A DNA stretch of 64,000 bases from Neurospora tetrasperma FGSC 2508. Taxonomy: Eukaryota; Ascomycota; Sordariomycetes; Sordariales; Sordariaceae. The notes under the pieces are model-generated. The model was given only the letters and a program-made list of their open reading frames with translations, had not been told where the DNA came from and made no database searches. The stretch spans positions 1,562,977 to 1,626,976 of the forward strand of contig NW_009799103.1 of the NCBI RefSeq assembly GCF_000213175.1. Reading direction: 5' to 3'. Positions within the stretch are counted from its first letter, which is position 1. Each line of letters opens with the position of its first letter. Below, piece after piece: positions 24,196 through 38,484 of the stretch. A program made the position numbers and the translations under genes.

Positions 24196-27100
24196 ATACC
24201 CCCCTTCGATAAAATATTATAACGTCCTCGTCGTATGCTATGGTACATGTGTACGTCTGCTTTAACGTCTAAGGATAGCCTGCCAATTTACTCTTCTTAA
24301 ATCCTCCGGCTCCTTCGTCTATATAAATATTTCTCTAATAATAAAAATAAAAATATATCAACCCGTTTTTAATCTTTAGAATTTTCTTCCTTTAATATCG
24401 ATCTATTTCTCCTTTGCTATTAAGTTTGCTATTATATAATTATCAATGAAATTATTCGGGTTTAATTCCTTCTTCTATTTTTTAATTTCTTTCTCCTCTG
24501 CGTTTTTCTCCTTTAAGACTATTATAAACTCCTTGTATTTCTCTATTAACTTAGTATATCTAGCTTTCAAATTATTGTACTCCTTGTATTCGCTTGGTAA
24601 GTCTTTATATTTTTTCTTCTAAATATTAACTATTTTGTTTTTTTCTTTTTCCGTTTTTTTTAATGTCTGTAATTATGCGTTTAACTTTACTGATTGTAGT
24701 GAAATTTTCGTTAGGGTTAATAGGTACCGGCTTGGATTTAGAAGTAAAGTTAAATTCCCTAATCTATACTTCTACGGATTTTAAATCCGAGTTTCTGATT
24801 TTTATTCTATTATTATTTAATCCGGCTTTAATATAGGCGTTGGAGTTAATGGAACTGGTAGGTATAATATAGTTGATAGGTATAAAGAGGTTAATTGGTT
24901 TGAAGGAATTGATAAGTATTATAGGTATAGTTAGTTTAATAGGTATGGCCGCTTTAGTAAGGTAAATAGTAGGGATAATAATCTTAGGAATTTAGGATTA
25001 ATACGGGGTAGTCTTTGCTATTATATTTTAATATTAAATAAATTTTAGTCCTTTAGTATATTATTCCTTATTAATATAAAGTGCGCTAATTGAAATGTTA
25101 ACCCTTTTATATTTACTATAATTAAATAAGGTCTTTAAGATAAGGATTTTCATTTTTTAAATAAAGTTTTAAGGGGGGAATATATATTTTTAACACTATT
25201 TTAATTTATAGAACTGAATTTTGGTTATTCTAATAAATTTAGGAGGAGATTCGCCTATAATATAATTTTATAAATTCCAAATTTGTACAACCGGCTCTTA
25301 GGAATTCGGAATAATACTATTAAAGTCGATATTAAAGTTAACCGCCTTCTTCCTATTAATATGTACTGACTAATTTCTAAAAATAACTATAGTTGCCTAA
25401 ATGTTGGGTTTTAAGATATATGGGATTTTAATATTTGTTGGAAGCGTACCTTTATTAGTAAATTTAATTTTAGTAAATTGTTCAAAGAATAAATTAAATT
25501 TTTTTATAATAGCGTATTCGCTTACCCTACTTATTTCTATTTTTTATTCTTGGCTGAAGGTTGTAATAATAGTTTTAATATTTTAATAGGCGGAGAATTT
25601 TCTATAATCTTTAGTAAATATTTTAATTATATTAATTTCAATACTTATTTAATATTCGGGTATATTAATGCGCTTTATAGAGGTGAATTTATTGTAAGGC
25701 TTAGTTTTAGAGGTTTTAGAAGTTGTAGTCTTTAAGATTTTCGAGGTTTTTGTGGGGGTTATAGTATTTTTAATAGGTTTAGGAGGTATTTTAATTAATT
25801 ATTGTAGTGTAGTTTTTCTTTTAATTTTAATTATTCTTTAAATAATATTACGGTAGTCTTCGGTAATAACCCTTACTATATAATTAATAAAGTCTTTGTA
25901 AAGTAATAATAGTATAGGGCGTCTTTAAATTTAATTCGATAAAGGGATTAGCGAAAGATTGCAGGTAGCATTGGAAGTAAGGTTATAGAAGGTAAAATAA
26001 TATTATTAAGGTTACGAAAGGGTTTTCGAAAATAAGAGTACGGAAGAAAATAGTATAGAAGAAGTTATTTAGTAGCGCTACAATTCGTATAAGAATATTA
26101 TAAAATATAAAATAAATTTGCGAAGAATTAGTTATAATTTATTGAGTAAATTGTAGAAATATAGGGTTAAATGATAAGTATTAGTGTAGCCGTATATAAA
26201 TGCGAAGGATAAAATAGAATTTAATTAAGCTTAGTATAAAAGTAGTTTTATTTCGAAATTAAACGTAGGGATTTCTCTAATTTCTTTTCCCTATTCTTCC
26301 TTTAGTTTTTCCTCCGCCGCTGAAGCCTTCTTTCCCTTCTTTAATTTTTTAGGTTTAAATTCTTTATTATTGACTAGGTATTTAGTATTGTAATTATAAA
26401 TAAGATCCGATGTATTTTAAAGAAGGGTCGATCATAGGATGTACGAGTTTTATTAATTCTAGTATCCTTTCTATTTAATTAAATATTTTAAGATTGGGCG
26501 GCTATGTTTAAAATTAGTGTATTTACTGAGGATTTTATCGATTTTATACTATTCGTCCTCGTTCGTATATTTTTTAACTACTTTCTTAGGATTAAAGTAA
26601 TAATAGCCGAACAGGTCTTCGTTTACCAGTACTAATACCAATTAAGTAATAAAGACCGTTCAATAATTCTTCTACGTTTTTAGGAAATTAATTTCTATAA
26701 CTAATAGTCCTTTCCTCCTAGTAACTTTAAACGGTCCAACCTTCTACTATAACTACTTTCTTAAGAGCTTTCTTAGTAAATAATAGCTGTAATATAAATA
26801 TAGATATACTTAATCCCCTACCTTAAAATTAGTTAGAGTAGTTTTTCTATTATATTTTATCTTAGTAATAGCTATTGTATAGGTAATTATAATTTCCGCC
26901 TTAAAATAATTTGATAATTAAATTGCTTCTATATTAAAATTAGTTCTTAAAGTTAAATACTATATTTAAAGGGTTATAGGGCTTGAATTTTATTAATAGT
27001 TCGATTAGTAATCTGCTAATAGCGTTTGTGTAGGTTATATTGAGGTTGAATTAAAGCGTAGGTAGTATGTCTATCCAAGGAATTTTACTAACGGCGATAT

Positions 27101-28157
27101 AGTATTTAATTACGATTTTAATAGTTTGATTTTTCTTTTCAAATAAGCTGTTGGTTTGAGTGTAGAATGTTGTGGATATTAAAAATTTAGTTCCTATAGC
27201 CCTAAATATTCTTCGTTAAAAGTTAGATGTAAATTTGAGGTTTCTATCAGAGATAATAACGGAGGGTAGGCCCTAATTATATAGTAATAAATAGGTAGTT
27301 AAAATTTCCCCCTATTTTATTACTATCTAAGTTATTTAACCTAGGATATATAACGTACATTTATTATACTTATTACTATAGGTTATAAGTATATTAAAGC
27401 CCCCTTCTAGTATTTTAAATATTTTGCTTTCGAGATATATAGGTAGTATAATAACAAAATCGATTGTAATTGTATGCCCGGGGATAGGTAGTATATTAAT
27501 AGGATTTAATTTACTAAAGAGTTTCTTTCTTAATATAATATTCTCTAAACATTCTAAATAGTATTTAATATATTCCATAACCTTATTAGTTATTTTTATA
27601 AATAAATAAGATACTAGGTCCTTAATTATCCTATTAATATCAAAATAACACTTTGAATTGTAGACTATCTCTAATATATTTTTAACGCATTTATCTAATA
27701 TATATAACCGCTATTAATACTTCGATATTCTATAGAATAATAAGTCGTCTTAGCTATTAAAAAGTATCCCCTTAATTATTAATAGCTTAGTTAAGTCTAG
27801 TTCGTATAGTGCCCTCCTATCCTTAATAAATTAAATAATTTTAGCATATTTAGTATTAGCTTTATATTCGTCTATAATTTTCTATTTGAATTTTAGGTCC
27901 ATCTCAACGATAGTAGCTGTAAAGCCTTCTTCCGACAAATTATTAAACTTACTCCTCGAAGGGTCTCCCTTCTTCTTATTATTATTTAAGGTTGGGAAGC
28001 GAAATAATACGTCGGGCACAAAATTCATTTTACCGGGAATATAACGAATATTAAACTTAAATTAAACTAGTATAATTGATGCGAATATCAAGTAGGGATT
28101 AAATTTCGCAATATTAGTAGTTTTAAGAGACGTTTGCCTAATAATACTTAGGGTAGC

Positions 28158-28496
28158 TATTATAGGGCATTCTTAGTGGATACTTATATACTCTGTCTTG
28201 TTATGGCAGCTGCTTACTAGAGCGTATAGTCCATTATATAAGAGTGTTCGTCCTATCAACCTCTATTAAGATTAACGGATTATTAATTAATATTATACTA
28301 ACCTAACGTTTATTTTATTTATATTTAGTAAAGTCGTATACGAGGTCCTAAATTGAAGCTTGTAATAGTTCTTATTTTTAATTTTCTTCAATAAGACTAT
28401 CGTTAATCGTTATATACTATTACTCTATCTAACAACCAATTATTTACTATATTATTCTCTATTATTATTATTTGTAAAGTATATTTTCGCATAATA
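28158..28496 (+). repeat. left LTR of the middle element (339 bp)
   Basis: It aligns end to end with 41342-41680 with equal length. Differences are mainly C/T and G/A, the RIP pattern. Long shared blocks include the segment around the ACGGATTATTAATTAATATT motif. Confidence 0.93.
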
Positions 28497-28580
28497 AGTA
28501 GTGCCTATAATTCAGTTTTAAACCGACCTTATTATTTCTATTATCTCTTCCTTTTATTGAGGGGAGAGATATGTTAGGTC
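28497..28580 (+). other. stray polypurine tract and LTR-like start
   Basis: The 28548-28580 segment (CCTTTTATTGAGGGGAGAGA followed by TATGTTAGG) closely resembles the true 3' boundary of the middle element at 41318-41350. It therefore looks like the 3' end of a related element's internal region and the first bases of its LTR, sitting where a primer-binding region would be expected. It may be a truncated relative or a rearranged 5' end. Confidence 0.4.
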
Positions 28581-31500
28581 TAGTAATAATTTATTGGATT
28601 TATTAATTATTATTTAATTTTTACCCTTTTAGACTAAATACTTATATATTTACTCCTTAGAGTCCTCTTTCTTTACTACTTTATTATTATTCAATTAGGT
28701 TCTAAGGTTAAATTGAATAATATTAAAGATTAATAAGGTAAACCTCCGGATAGCTTTCGAACTTTAGAACGAAAATTTAATATATAAAGTATATTAGATT
28801 ATTAAACTTACTACACTTGAGCCGTAGTTTTATTATAAGTAAAGACTCTAGTAGTTAGTCTTTAAATTGCTTATTAAAGTCACCTAATTATATTTAAATA
28901 AAGAAATAGGTCTTATTGAAATTAAACCCAATTAGTCCGCTAATACTAATAATAATATTTATAATAAGGGATAGATTATTAATTTAAACGTAATAGACTA
29001 CGAAGTTTAATAAATTTTATATAAATATTATTAATTTATTGCTAATTACCCCCTTCCAATATACTAAATTTAGCCGTTTTTTACTAAAGAAGGCGTATTA
29101 CTATAGTTCCGGAAGAAGAATTAGAAATAATTTATAGCCCAAATTAAGGAGAATAATATAATTATTAATACTACTATTTAGGTACTAATTCCTCCTAGTA
29201 CTAGTAATACCGCCGCTTTGGTAATTATTAGCGTTTACTCTTCGCTAGCCAATTTTCTAGATATAATTAAGATAATTAATATATTAAATTACGTTGACCT
29301 AATATAAATTTCTATACTACTTTCCTTACTACTTATTCTTATTAAATAGTACGTTTAGTTAAATTTAATTCAATAACCCTTTTCGCTTATTGAATTAATA
29401 GTTTTATGAGCGAATTTAATTATCAAAATTACTATTAGTATTACTTAATAATTAATTACTAATCTGGCTATTAAATATTTTAGAAATTTTATATAAGTTA
29501 AAATTTTCTTATGCTTTATATAGAAATAGTAATAGGAGTAGGTAAAATAATATTCGAAAATTATTGTTGTTAATAATTTCTCGGCCTATTTTATTAATTA
29601 AAATTAAAATATTATACGCTTTATTTAATATAATGCGAAGCCCAGAGGTAGATCTCCGAATTCTTTACTTTATTTCATATAACCTATTTAAAACGCTGTA
29701 CGTTTAGTTTAAAATAGTGTAAAGCCCGGTTTTGGTTTCTCGGCCCTTATTACTATAAAATATATTATTTTTTAACCTTACGAAAATCCTACAATTAATT
29801 GTAATTAGCGCTCTAGTAGTTTTATTAATCCTATTAGTAGAATAGTTATAATTACTATTAAAGACCCTTATAATACTACTAATTTAATTAATTAAATAAA
29901 AAATCTTTGGATTAACTGTATTAACCAATAACCCTTATTTAATAATATTAATTAGCTTCCTACTTATTTTTACAACTATATATTACTTCTAATTATTAAT
30001 TATTAAATATTTAATTAAACTATACAAATAAACCCTAAAGGTTTAATAGATTGGACTCTAGCTATTAAAAGAGAAATCGAATAGTAGGAATATTAAACCT
30101 ATTAATAGGGGATATTTCTAGTTATATCGAATAACGGCGGTTACCTTCCTTTTACTATTCTAAAAGTCCCTACCTCTTTAGTATATTTAATTTTCTGCTA
30201 AAATATTTATCCTACCAATAATTTGCAATTTATCCACTTTAATATTAGTTTTAATACTTTTAACTTATTAATTGAAATTAATAGTAATAGTATAATAATA
30301 AATAATTCGGTACTTTACAAAATATTTAAAGATTTATATAATCGTATTAAAGAATTAGAAGATTGAAATTAGATTTTTATTAATTTTATTTCTAAAACTA
30401 ATATAGAATACTGCCTATTTATTAAGGAAGAATTATTTAAAGTTTTCAATATTAGAATATATTTCCTTAATATAAAACCGGATAAGAAGAAGAAAGTATA
30501 TATTAAAATAGTAAAATTAATGTTTCTATAGCTTTTTATAGGTTTGAAAATACAATTAAGGAGTATTTAAAGGATTATTCGGAAAGACGTTAGATTATTG
30601 CTAATAATTTTAATCAATTGTTTCGAAGTGCGGCGCTATATTAGTAAAGTTTCTTTCTTTCCGAGGATAAATATAATAATTTTCGTAGTAATTTTAATAG
30701 AATTCTTAATACGCTTAGTTCTATCTTTAGAATTAAGCCTTATAATACTTAAAAATAATTAAATACCAATAAATTTACTATAGAATTATATAAATGTAAC
30801 GAATTATTGTTGTACGATTATTTAACTATATTATTTAAATATATTTGCTTTTAGGGAGACGTTTATAACTTATAATTATATATTCGTTTATAGAATAGTT
30901 TATACCTTATAATATAAATTATATACGTTCCCCCTAAATAAAATATTCGTTTTAGCAATTATATTAATAGGGTTAAATAAAAGGCTTTACTTATACGCTA
31001 ATAGTTTTTTAAAGTATTGAAAACTAGTTAATTAATTTATTATATAGTTAATAACTCTAATAACGAAAACAATATTTTTAATATTTATATTAACTTTTAG
31101 GGAAATTATAATAGTAATAAACCTTTTGTGAAAAACCTTTATCTTATAATTACGGGTTCGATAGTAAATTGGGCGGAAAGTTTTATTTTAATAAAAGATT
31201 CCGGAACTTTAGTAATAAGTTTAATAAGTGTAATATTAATGGGTCGGGTAATAATAATAACTACTAGCGTTATTAGGATAAAAAGTTTGAACGCTATTGA
31301 ATTTTATAGGACGGCTATTATATTTATACCTCTACTATAATAGTTTCTATAGACGATTCTAATATAAATAATAAGGTTTACTATTTATAGAATAAGGGTT
31401 ATTATTTTATTAGTAATTTCGAAAAAGAGGTAGAAGAGTTTACGGTAAATATTTTTAAAATTAAATATAATAATAAACCTTCTACTTATTTCATTAGCTA

Positions 31501-33428
31501 CTTAACCCTTATTAAACCTTTGCTTCTTAGTATTTTTATTATTCTATATTTTTTTATATATAATAAATAATAAACTAGCGGTTTTTTTTTAATACGGTTC
31601 TTATTAGAAGTACCGATTCTAATAGGCCTATATAGCCTCTATTATTAAATTTATTATCTAATACTAATTCTATAGCGATTTTTAAACACTTAGAGAAGGC
31701 TTAAGAATTTTGTAGGTCGTCCGATCCTTCGTTTGATAATCAAATAACCTTTACTGAAAGTAATTAAAAGCTATTTAGTTGGGTCGGAATATTAAGGAAA
31801 ATAACAATCTAAATAAATTTATTAATATTCGTAGATAGATAGTAGCCTAATTTATTCGAAGTTTAGTATAAAAATTAATATATACTATTTACTTTTACTA
31901 AAGGATAAATTATTAAAGTAATTCCGGATATTACTCTTAGGAATAGAGAAATAAATTTATGAAAAGTTATATTATATTTATAGGTCGATAATAAATTTAG
32001 CCCTAATATACTCATTATTACCGTATATTTTAATTTAGGATATTTATTAACGGTAGTAAGTAAAGTATTTATTAAGTAGTTTTTACTAAATATAAGATAT
32101 ATAGTAATACTACTTAATACTATAAAGGGTATTAATTCGAAGATTATTATCGATACGGTCGCTGAATTTAATTATTATATAGAAGGAAAGGTTAATAGAA
32201 TTAAAGTTAATAAATATTTCTAAATATTTGCTTTAATTATTAATGAATTGGGCCCGAATATATTATTAGGAATAAACTTCCTTTGTTACTATAGTACGAA
32301 ATTGGAGTTTAATACTATATTATATTCCTTTAAATCGGTTCTTAGTATAAAAGTCTAGGGCGAAGTCTTTTCTAAAAGAGAAGAAGGGGGGAAGGACATT
32401 TTAATTGCTAAGGTTTTTACTAAATATGATACTCTATTACTAGGGGGTTAATTAAGAATTATCTTAATAAAATATAGTACCCAATTTAATAATTAATATA
32501 GCTTAGGTAAATATCCTACTTATAACTTTTATATGTAATACTTTTAATTACTAAATATTATAGTAAATAATAAGACCCGTAAGGTTATATTATATTTTAA
32601 TTAATTCGAAGAATTAGTATTTATATTTGGAGAAATACGGGTAGGTATAATTATATAATTACTATTTAAGGTTAGCGAAATAATTATATTAATTAACGCT
32701 TCGGACGTAGTTTTTTTTATCTTTAAGATCCAAGCCGGACTTACCTAAAAATAATACGCTATATTTATTAATAGGGCCGTAGAGGACGAAAAGGAAGCGG
32801 CTATTAAAAAGAGCGCCTTTAAAGTACCTTCCTATGAAGTTACTAAGCCTATCGATATTGAAACTATTTTTTCTAAAGTAAGTATTAGTATTTATAATAT
32901 TGATTCTGATTTTTCGGAGTAAATTAAGAGCCTCCTAAATAAGTACGTTAACGTTTTTAGAAATAAAGGGATTATACTAATAAAGAAAGAAGATAAAATA
33001 CATATTAATTTAGTTAAAGAATAGTAAAATTAGCGAAGAATTATTAAACTTTACCCTTTAGGAATTAAAGACTGCAAATTCCTTGATAAAGAATATAATA
33101 AAATATACATTTAAAGTGAAATATTATTTATATTTTAACTAATTCCTATTATTTGCCTAGTATTTATTATTTAGAGAAAGGTTAATAGAATCAATAAAGG
33201 ATGTATAATAATTAATCTTTACTTATTTAATAGTATTATTATATTAGATATATATCCTTTGTCCGACTAAAAAGATATTATTAATATAATAGTCGGTAAG
33301 AAGTTCTTTTCGATTTTCAACATAGTAAGATTTTTCTACTAATTACCTATTTTTATTAAGTATTATAATTATATAGTAGTTATTAGTCTTTGAGGTTTTA
33401 AGTAGTTTAATATTGTATTAATAGGCTT

Positions 33429-33750
33429 TATAAAGGATCTACGAGGTATACACGCAGGTGAGCCTTAAAAAGAGTTTAAAATAATTAACAAAGAAGATAA
33501 GGGAAGTCTGTGCTAGTAAGGCACAGAGCTTCCAGCTAAATACACAAAAAGCGTAGTCATCGAAGGTACTAGAAATACTAAGGCTAGAAATATAGCCTGT
33601 ACGCCGCACCTGAGGGATATACCTAATAATACATAGTACATCCGGTGCTAAAACGGCTACCGACAGCCGACCAGCCCGTACACCCAATTAGAAGGTACGC
33701 TTAGTTTATATACTAAGTAAATAAAACCCCTAGGTGCTAGCCCTGTAATA
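33429..33750. repeat. left LTR of the innermost element (322 bp)
   Basis: It is the same length as 35340-35661 and near-identical in long blocks (for example GACAGCCGACCAGCCCGTAC against its counterpart). An 82-codon open frame inside it on the minus strand is not a gene. Confidence 0.94.
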
Positions 33751-35339
33751 TTATTTCCTACCTCTCCTTTCGAAAAATAGTTAGAAATACTATATATAAG
33801 AAACCTAAATACTTTGATACCCTAGTACTTTCGAGTACTCCCAATGCCTTACTACCCGGGTTTTTATAAGAGAAAACGATTAAATAAATAATTAAGAGTA
33901 GAATAAAGTATATCTCCCTAAGAAAGTCCTATTAATTACTTTAATACATATTATTTATATATACGTTAGTACCAACTATACCCCTAGGCTATATAGTAAC
34001 TATTATATTAAGTATTTTCTTAATACCCTATAACGCTTAATTCTATTTATTTATAAAGACTATCATCCTACTTTAGCCTATACATTATAACCGCTATTAC
34101 CCTATAGTAATATTTAATATATATACTTTTAGTAAGATTTACTATTATTTAACGTATAAATAGGGTATACGTAGCCTTCCCAAATATTTTTAGACCCTAC
34201 TAGTACTAATAGAGCTCTAGAATTTACCCTTCGGGTTATACTAGGCTAATATCTATATCTTAATACTTATCGCTATTATTATTAATTTTATTATTTTCCT
34301 CTAGGCCCCCTTCCGATTCTAAAATAACCTAGATATACCGAATCTAGACCTTCTACTTATAATCCTTAATTTAATAGGAAAGCGAACCGTAAATTGTATA
34401 AATACTTTTCTTCTTCTACTTCTTCTATTAAATATCTAATAAACTACTAATCCGGATAGTAATAATATTTATTGATTCTCTTTTATTAATAATAGCGGTA
34501 TTAGAATACCCTATACTCGTCTTAAGAAAATTATTACTATTAAGGTACTAAAGGAAATTATAAAGCTCTGGGTAGTTATTTAATACTTCCGGCCGTGTAT
34601 AGAGGCGCCCGAATTATTCGTTGTTCAAAGAAGATATTAATAAATTAATAATAGCCTAATTTAACTACGTATTAGCTTTAGTTCGGTATAAAACTTCTTT
34701 GAAGTGGATAAGGAAATAGGATATAGATTTTCAAAACTTCTATTATAAAGTAAAGAATTTAAAACTAACTTTTTTATTTTAATTAACTTCTTTATAACTA
34801 ACTTAGAGCTTTTCGAAAAGCCCGGCCGGTATCTAATTAGTTAGAGCCTAAGCGAAGGAAAATAAAGTCCGGCGGATAGTAAATAAAAAGTTAGAATAGA
34901 AGTAATAGAATTAGGCTTTTAAATTGCTAATAGTATAATTATTAATATAAAATTTAATTCTAGCTGTATAAATCTATAAATCCAATTCCTTCTTATTATT
35001 AATATATTTATTAAGGTATAGGAGGGCGGGCTTCGGCTAGCCGGAGCCTTCGGCGGCGGTACTAGAACTTCCGGCAAATATTTTTAAAGTAGTTAATTCG
35101 TTAATGAGAATTTGGATGGTAACGGTAAATTACTATTAGCGCTCGCTAGCGTTCTAAGCCTAAAGAATCGAAGTTATTGTGTAGTATAATAAGGTAAGGA
35201 GAAAAAAAAGGCTAATTGACGGCTAGAGTATTCTTCGGGCAGTTAAGGCAAACGGTAAAAATCCGGACTATTGTAAATGCAATATTAAAGCTAGAAAATT
35301 ATAGAGAAATTAGAGTATTATGAAGAGGGTGAATTATAA

Positions 35340-35661
35340 TATAAAGGATCTACGAGGTATATACGTAGGTAGGCTTTAAAAAGAGTTTAAAATAATTAAT
35401 AAAGAGGAAAAGGGAAGTTTATACTAGTAAGGTACAGAGTTTCTAGCTAAATATATAAAAAGTATAGTTATTGAAGGTGTTAGAAATATTAAGGCTAGAA
35501 ATGTAGCCCGTGCGCCGCACCCGAGGGATATACCCAATAGTACGCAGTATATCCGGCGCTAAGACGGCTACCGATAGCCGACCAGCCCGTACACCCAACT
35601 AGAGGGTACGCCTAGCTTACACGCTAGGCAAACAATACCCCTGGGCGCTAGTCCTATAATA
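35340..35661. repeat. right LTR of the innermost element (322 bp)
   Basis: It is the partner of 33429-33750. Both copies keep a GC-rich block in the second half, around AGCCGACCAGCCCGTACACC, which stands out in the AT-rich surroundings. Confidence 0.94.
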
Positions 35662-38484
35662 GGCTTTAAGAACTTTTTAGCCTTCGTATAAAGATTTATA
35701 AATAGGCTGTTCTTTGAGTATTATTCATTTGTACGTACTTATATTAATAATAATATTATTTTTGATAATATTTAAGAGGAATATTTAGTATATTTGGCTA
35801 TCGTTATAGGTCTTTTTAATAAATATTATATTTATATTAGTATGAATAAGTCTTTCGCGGGGTATCCTTCTATATAATTATTGGGTAGTATTGTCGATAA
35901 AGAAGGTTGAAAACGTATAGAAGATTGTATGAAAGCCTTTTAGAAGCTAACCTTCTCCAATACATTTAATAGTTTCAAAATTTATTTTAGTATAGTTAGT
36001 TAGTTATATTAAAGTATATTATAGTTTGCTATTAAGGAAGAACTATATAATCGAAGCAAAACGGAATTATTATAATAAGCGTACAAATTGGGTAATTTAT
36101 AAATAGGTTCAATAAAATAAGTAAAATAAATATATACGTCGAAGGTTAAATTCGAACCGACCCTTAAGAAGTGTAAAGCTTTTTATATTATATAGGAAAA
36201 CTCATATAATTAAGCCTACTTTTTCTACTATATAAAGAGCGAGGCGTTATTTATTAAAATAAATATAAGCGGTTCAGTTTACGGGGTTTATATCTTCTAA
36301 TTAAACTACTTATAGGACGTAGATTCTATTTCTAGAATAAGTAAAATCCTAGCAATTATAATTAGATTAATATATTTTCTATTAAGATTAACGTTCCCCG
36401 CCGAAAAGAAATACAATTCTACGGAAGTAGAAATTACGGTTATTATTTAGGCTTTGTGAAAACTTCGAAAAATAGTTTAATTTAACGAATATTAGGTTAA
36501 TGTTATTACCGACTATATTTCTATTATTAGAATTATTAAATATACCTCGCTATTTACAATAGATTTAACTAAAATTAATTTGAAGTTTGTAAATATAATT
36601 AATTAAATATTCTAATTCAATTTAAATATATTTTATATTCTTAGACCATTAAATATTATCCCAAATACCTTATTAAAATTACTAATTACCGAGTAAGTTA
36701 ATAAGAATAATACCTTAAATAAATTAGCCGATATTTAGTTTAATTTTACGTAAATAGAAGACGTTAGCTACTAGAATAATTTTAACGCCTTTTCTCTTAG
36801 ATATACAGAAGTTGTCCTAAATATATATTAAGTATTGCCGATTATCACTCCGGAATTTTGCTAATAATTAATCGAAACTTATCCCAAGGACCCTAAATAG
36901 GCTAGGGTACTCCGTCTAATTGATAAGGTTGATACTCTAAAGTATATTTATATATAATAATTAGGAAAGCGTTTAAATCTATTAGTAGGCCCCTATTTAT
37001 TTAAAGATAAGTTATTTTACTATATTAATTATTAAAACGTACATTGGTTATACATTCTTCGAATTTATATATAGAAAATATTAGAATTAATATATAATAA
37101 GAAGTACTACTTTAGAATTAACCGAATAATAAATAATTTATTAACTTTTATAAAGAATAAAAACCTTAAATAGTATACAAATAAGTTTAATATTACAAAA
37201 CTTATTATTAGAATTAACGGGATCAACAACCAATCTTTGGAGAATTATTACCAATTCGGACGTTCCCGAGGCTATTCTATATAATAACTATAAATTTTAT
37301 TTCCAATATATCGGTAATTAAAGTAACCAGTGTAATATAAATTCTAAAGAGGTTATTAGAATTTAATATAATATATACTATTACTTATAAATTTAGTAAG
37401 AAAGTCCTATTAATAGCTAATTATTCTACCTACAGCGTATAAGAATAGGCTAAGGTATTGCTTCGAATTTTACGGCTCTACGATTAAGGTTTACCGGTAG
37501 TAATTATTAGTAATTGGGATCCTAAATTTATTTTAATAATTTGGAGGAGCATTTTCGAAGCGTTAGCTATTAATTTATTGTTTTTGACGGTATACTATAT
37601 TTAAATTAATAGATAGTCGGAGAGAATTAATTAAATTATTAAAATAACTATTCGTATATAGTATATAATAAATATTATTCTTTAAACATTAATATTAGTA
37701 GTATTATAATACAATTTAAAGAATACTATTTAGTTTATAATTAGGCTATTACTAAATAAGTTAGTATATAGCTTTAAATTATAGGCCGCTTTTAATTTAT
37801 TTATATTAGACGATTAAAAAGCTACTATTGTAGAATCTTTAGTTCTTATCTATTAAAAATATTAATTTATAGCTATAAAATTTATAAATTAGGCTAGAAT
37901 AATTATTAAAGAGTATTATAATTCTAAGTATTTTCCAATAACGTTTAAAATAAATAATGAAACTTATTTACATTTAGGGAAAGGTTATTATTTACTTAGA
38001 AGCCTAAAGAAGAAGTGGTTAGTAGAATAAATAGGTCCCTACTCTGTTTTCAAAAGAGTAGGCCCGTTAGCCTATAAATTTAATTTACCCGGAATTCAAC
38101 GCACTTATTCTATTATATCCATAGTATATCTTTACAAACTAGTACAAAGCCTGGATCCGTTTAATCGTAAAATTCTACTACTACTACTGGTTAAAGTAAA
38201 CGGGTAGGAGGAATAGAAAGTTGAAAATTTCATTATTAGAAGTTAAAGTCCGTTAAATATATAGTATTTAATTAAATAAACCGGATATTAAAATAAGGAT
38301 AATATTTAGGAGTTATATAGTAAATTTATAAGGAATTCGAAGGAAATAGTAGAAGAATTCAACGTAGAGTACCTATTAGAATTACTATTCTATAGTGATT
38401 ATAGAAGGGTAATTTAGTACGTTAGAGGAGCTCCTAATTGTTTAAAGCGTTGGAATTAATAGAGAGGGTAATAACTTTTTCGCT

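Larger units (their letters stand above)
33429..35661. mobile_element. innermost short LTR element, probably non-autonomous (fossil)
   Basis: It has two 322 bp LTRs (33429-33750 and 35340-35661) flanked by a perfect GGCTT target duplication (33424-33428 and 35662-35666), and a total of 2233 bp. It sits inside the reverse-transcriptase region of the middle element. The 1.6 kb interior gives no reverse-transcriptase, RNase H or integrase signal. The latter half has a hydrophilic character that could be gag-derived. Orientation is uncertain because purine-rich tracts lie at both inner edges. It is the youngest of the three by nesting and keeps the most GC, notably in the left LTR. It is broken, with many breaks. 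Confidence 0.88.

Noticed and set aside
33439-33687. 82-codon open frame in the repeat block
   Set aside because: Lies inside an LTR and is repeated, altered, in the partner LTR; not a gene.
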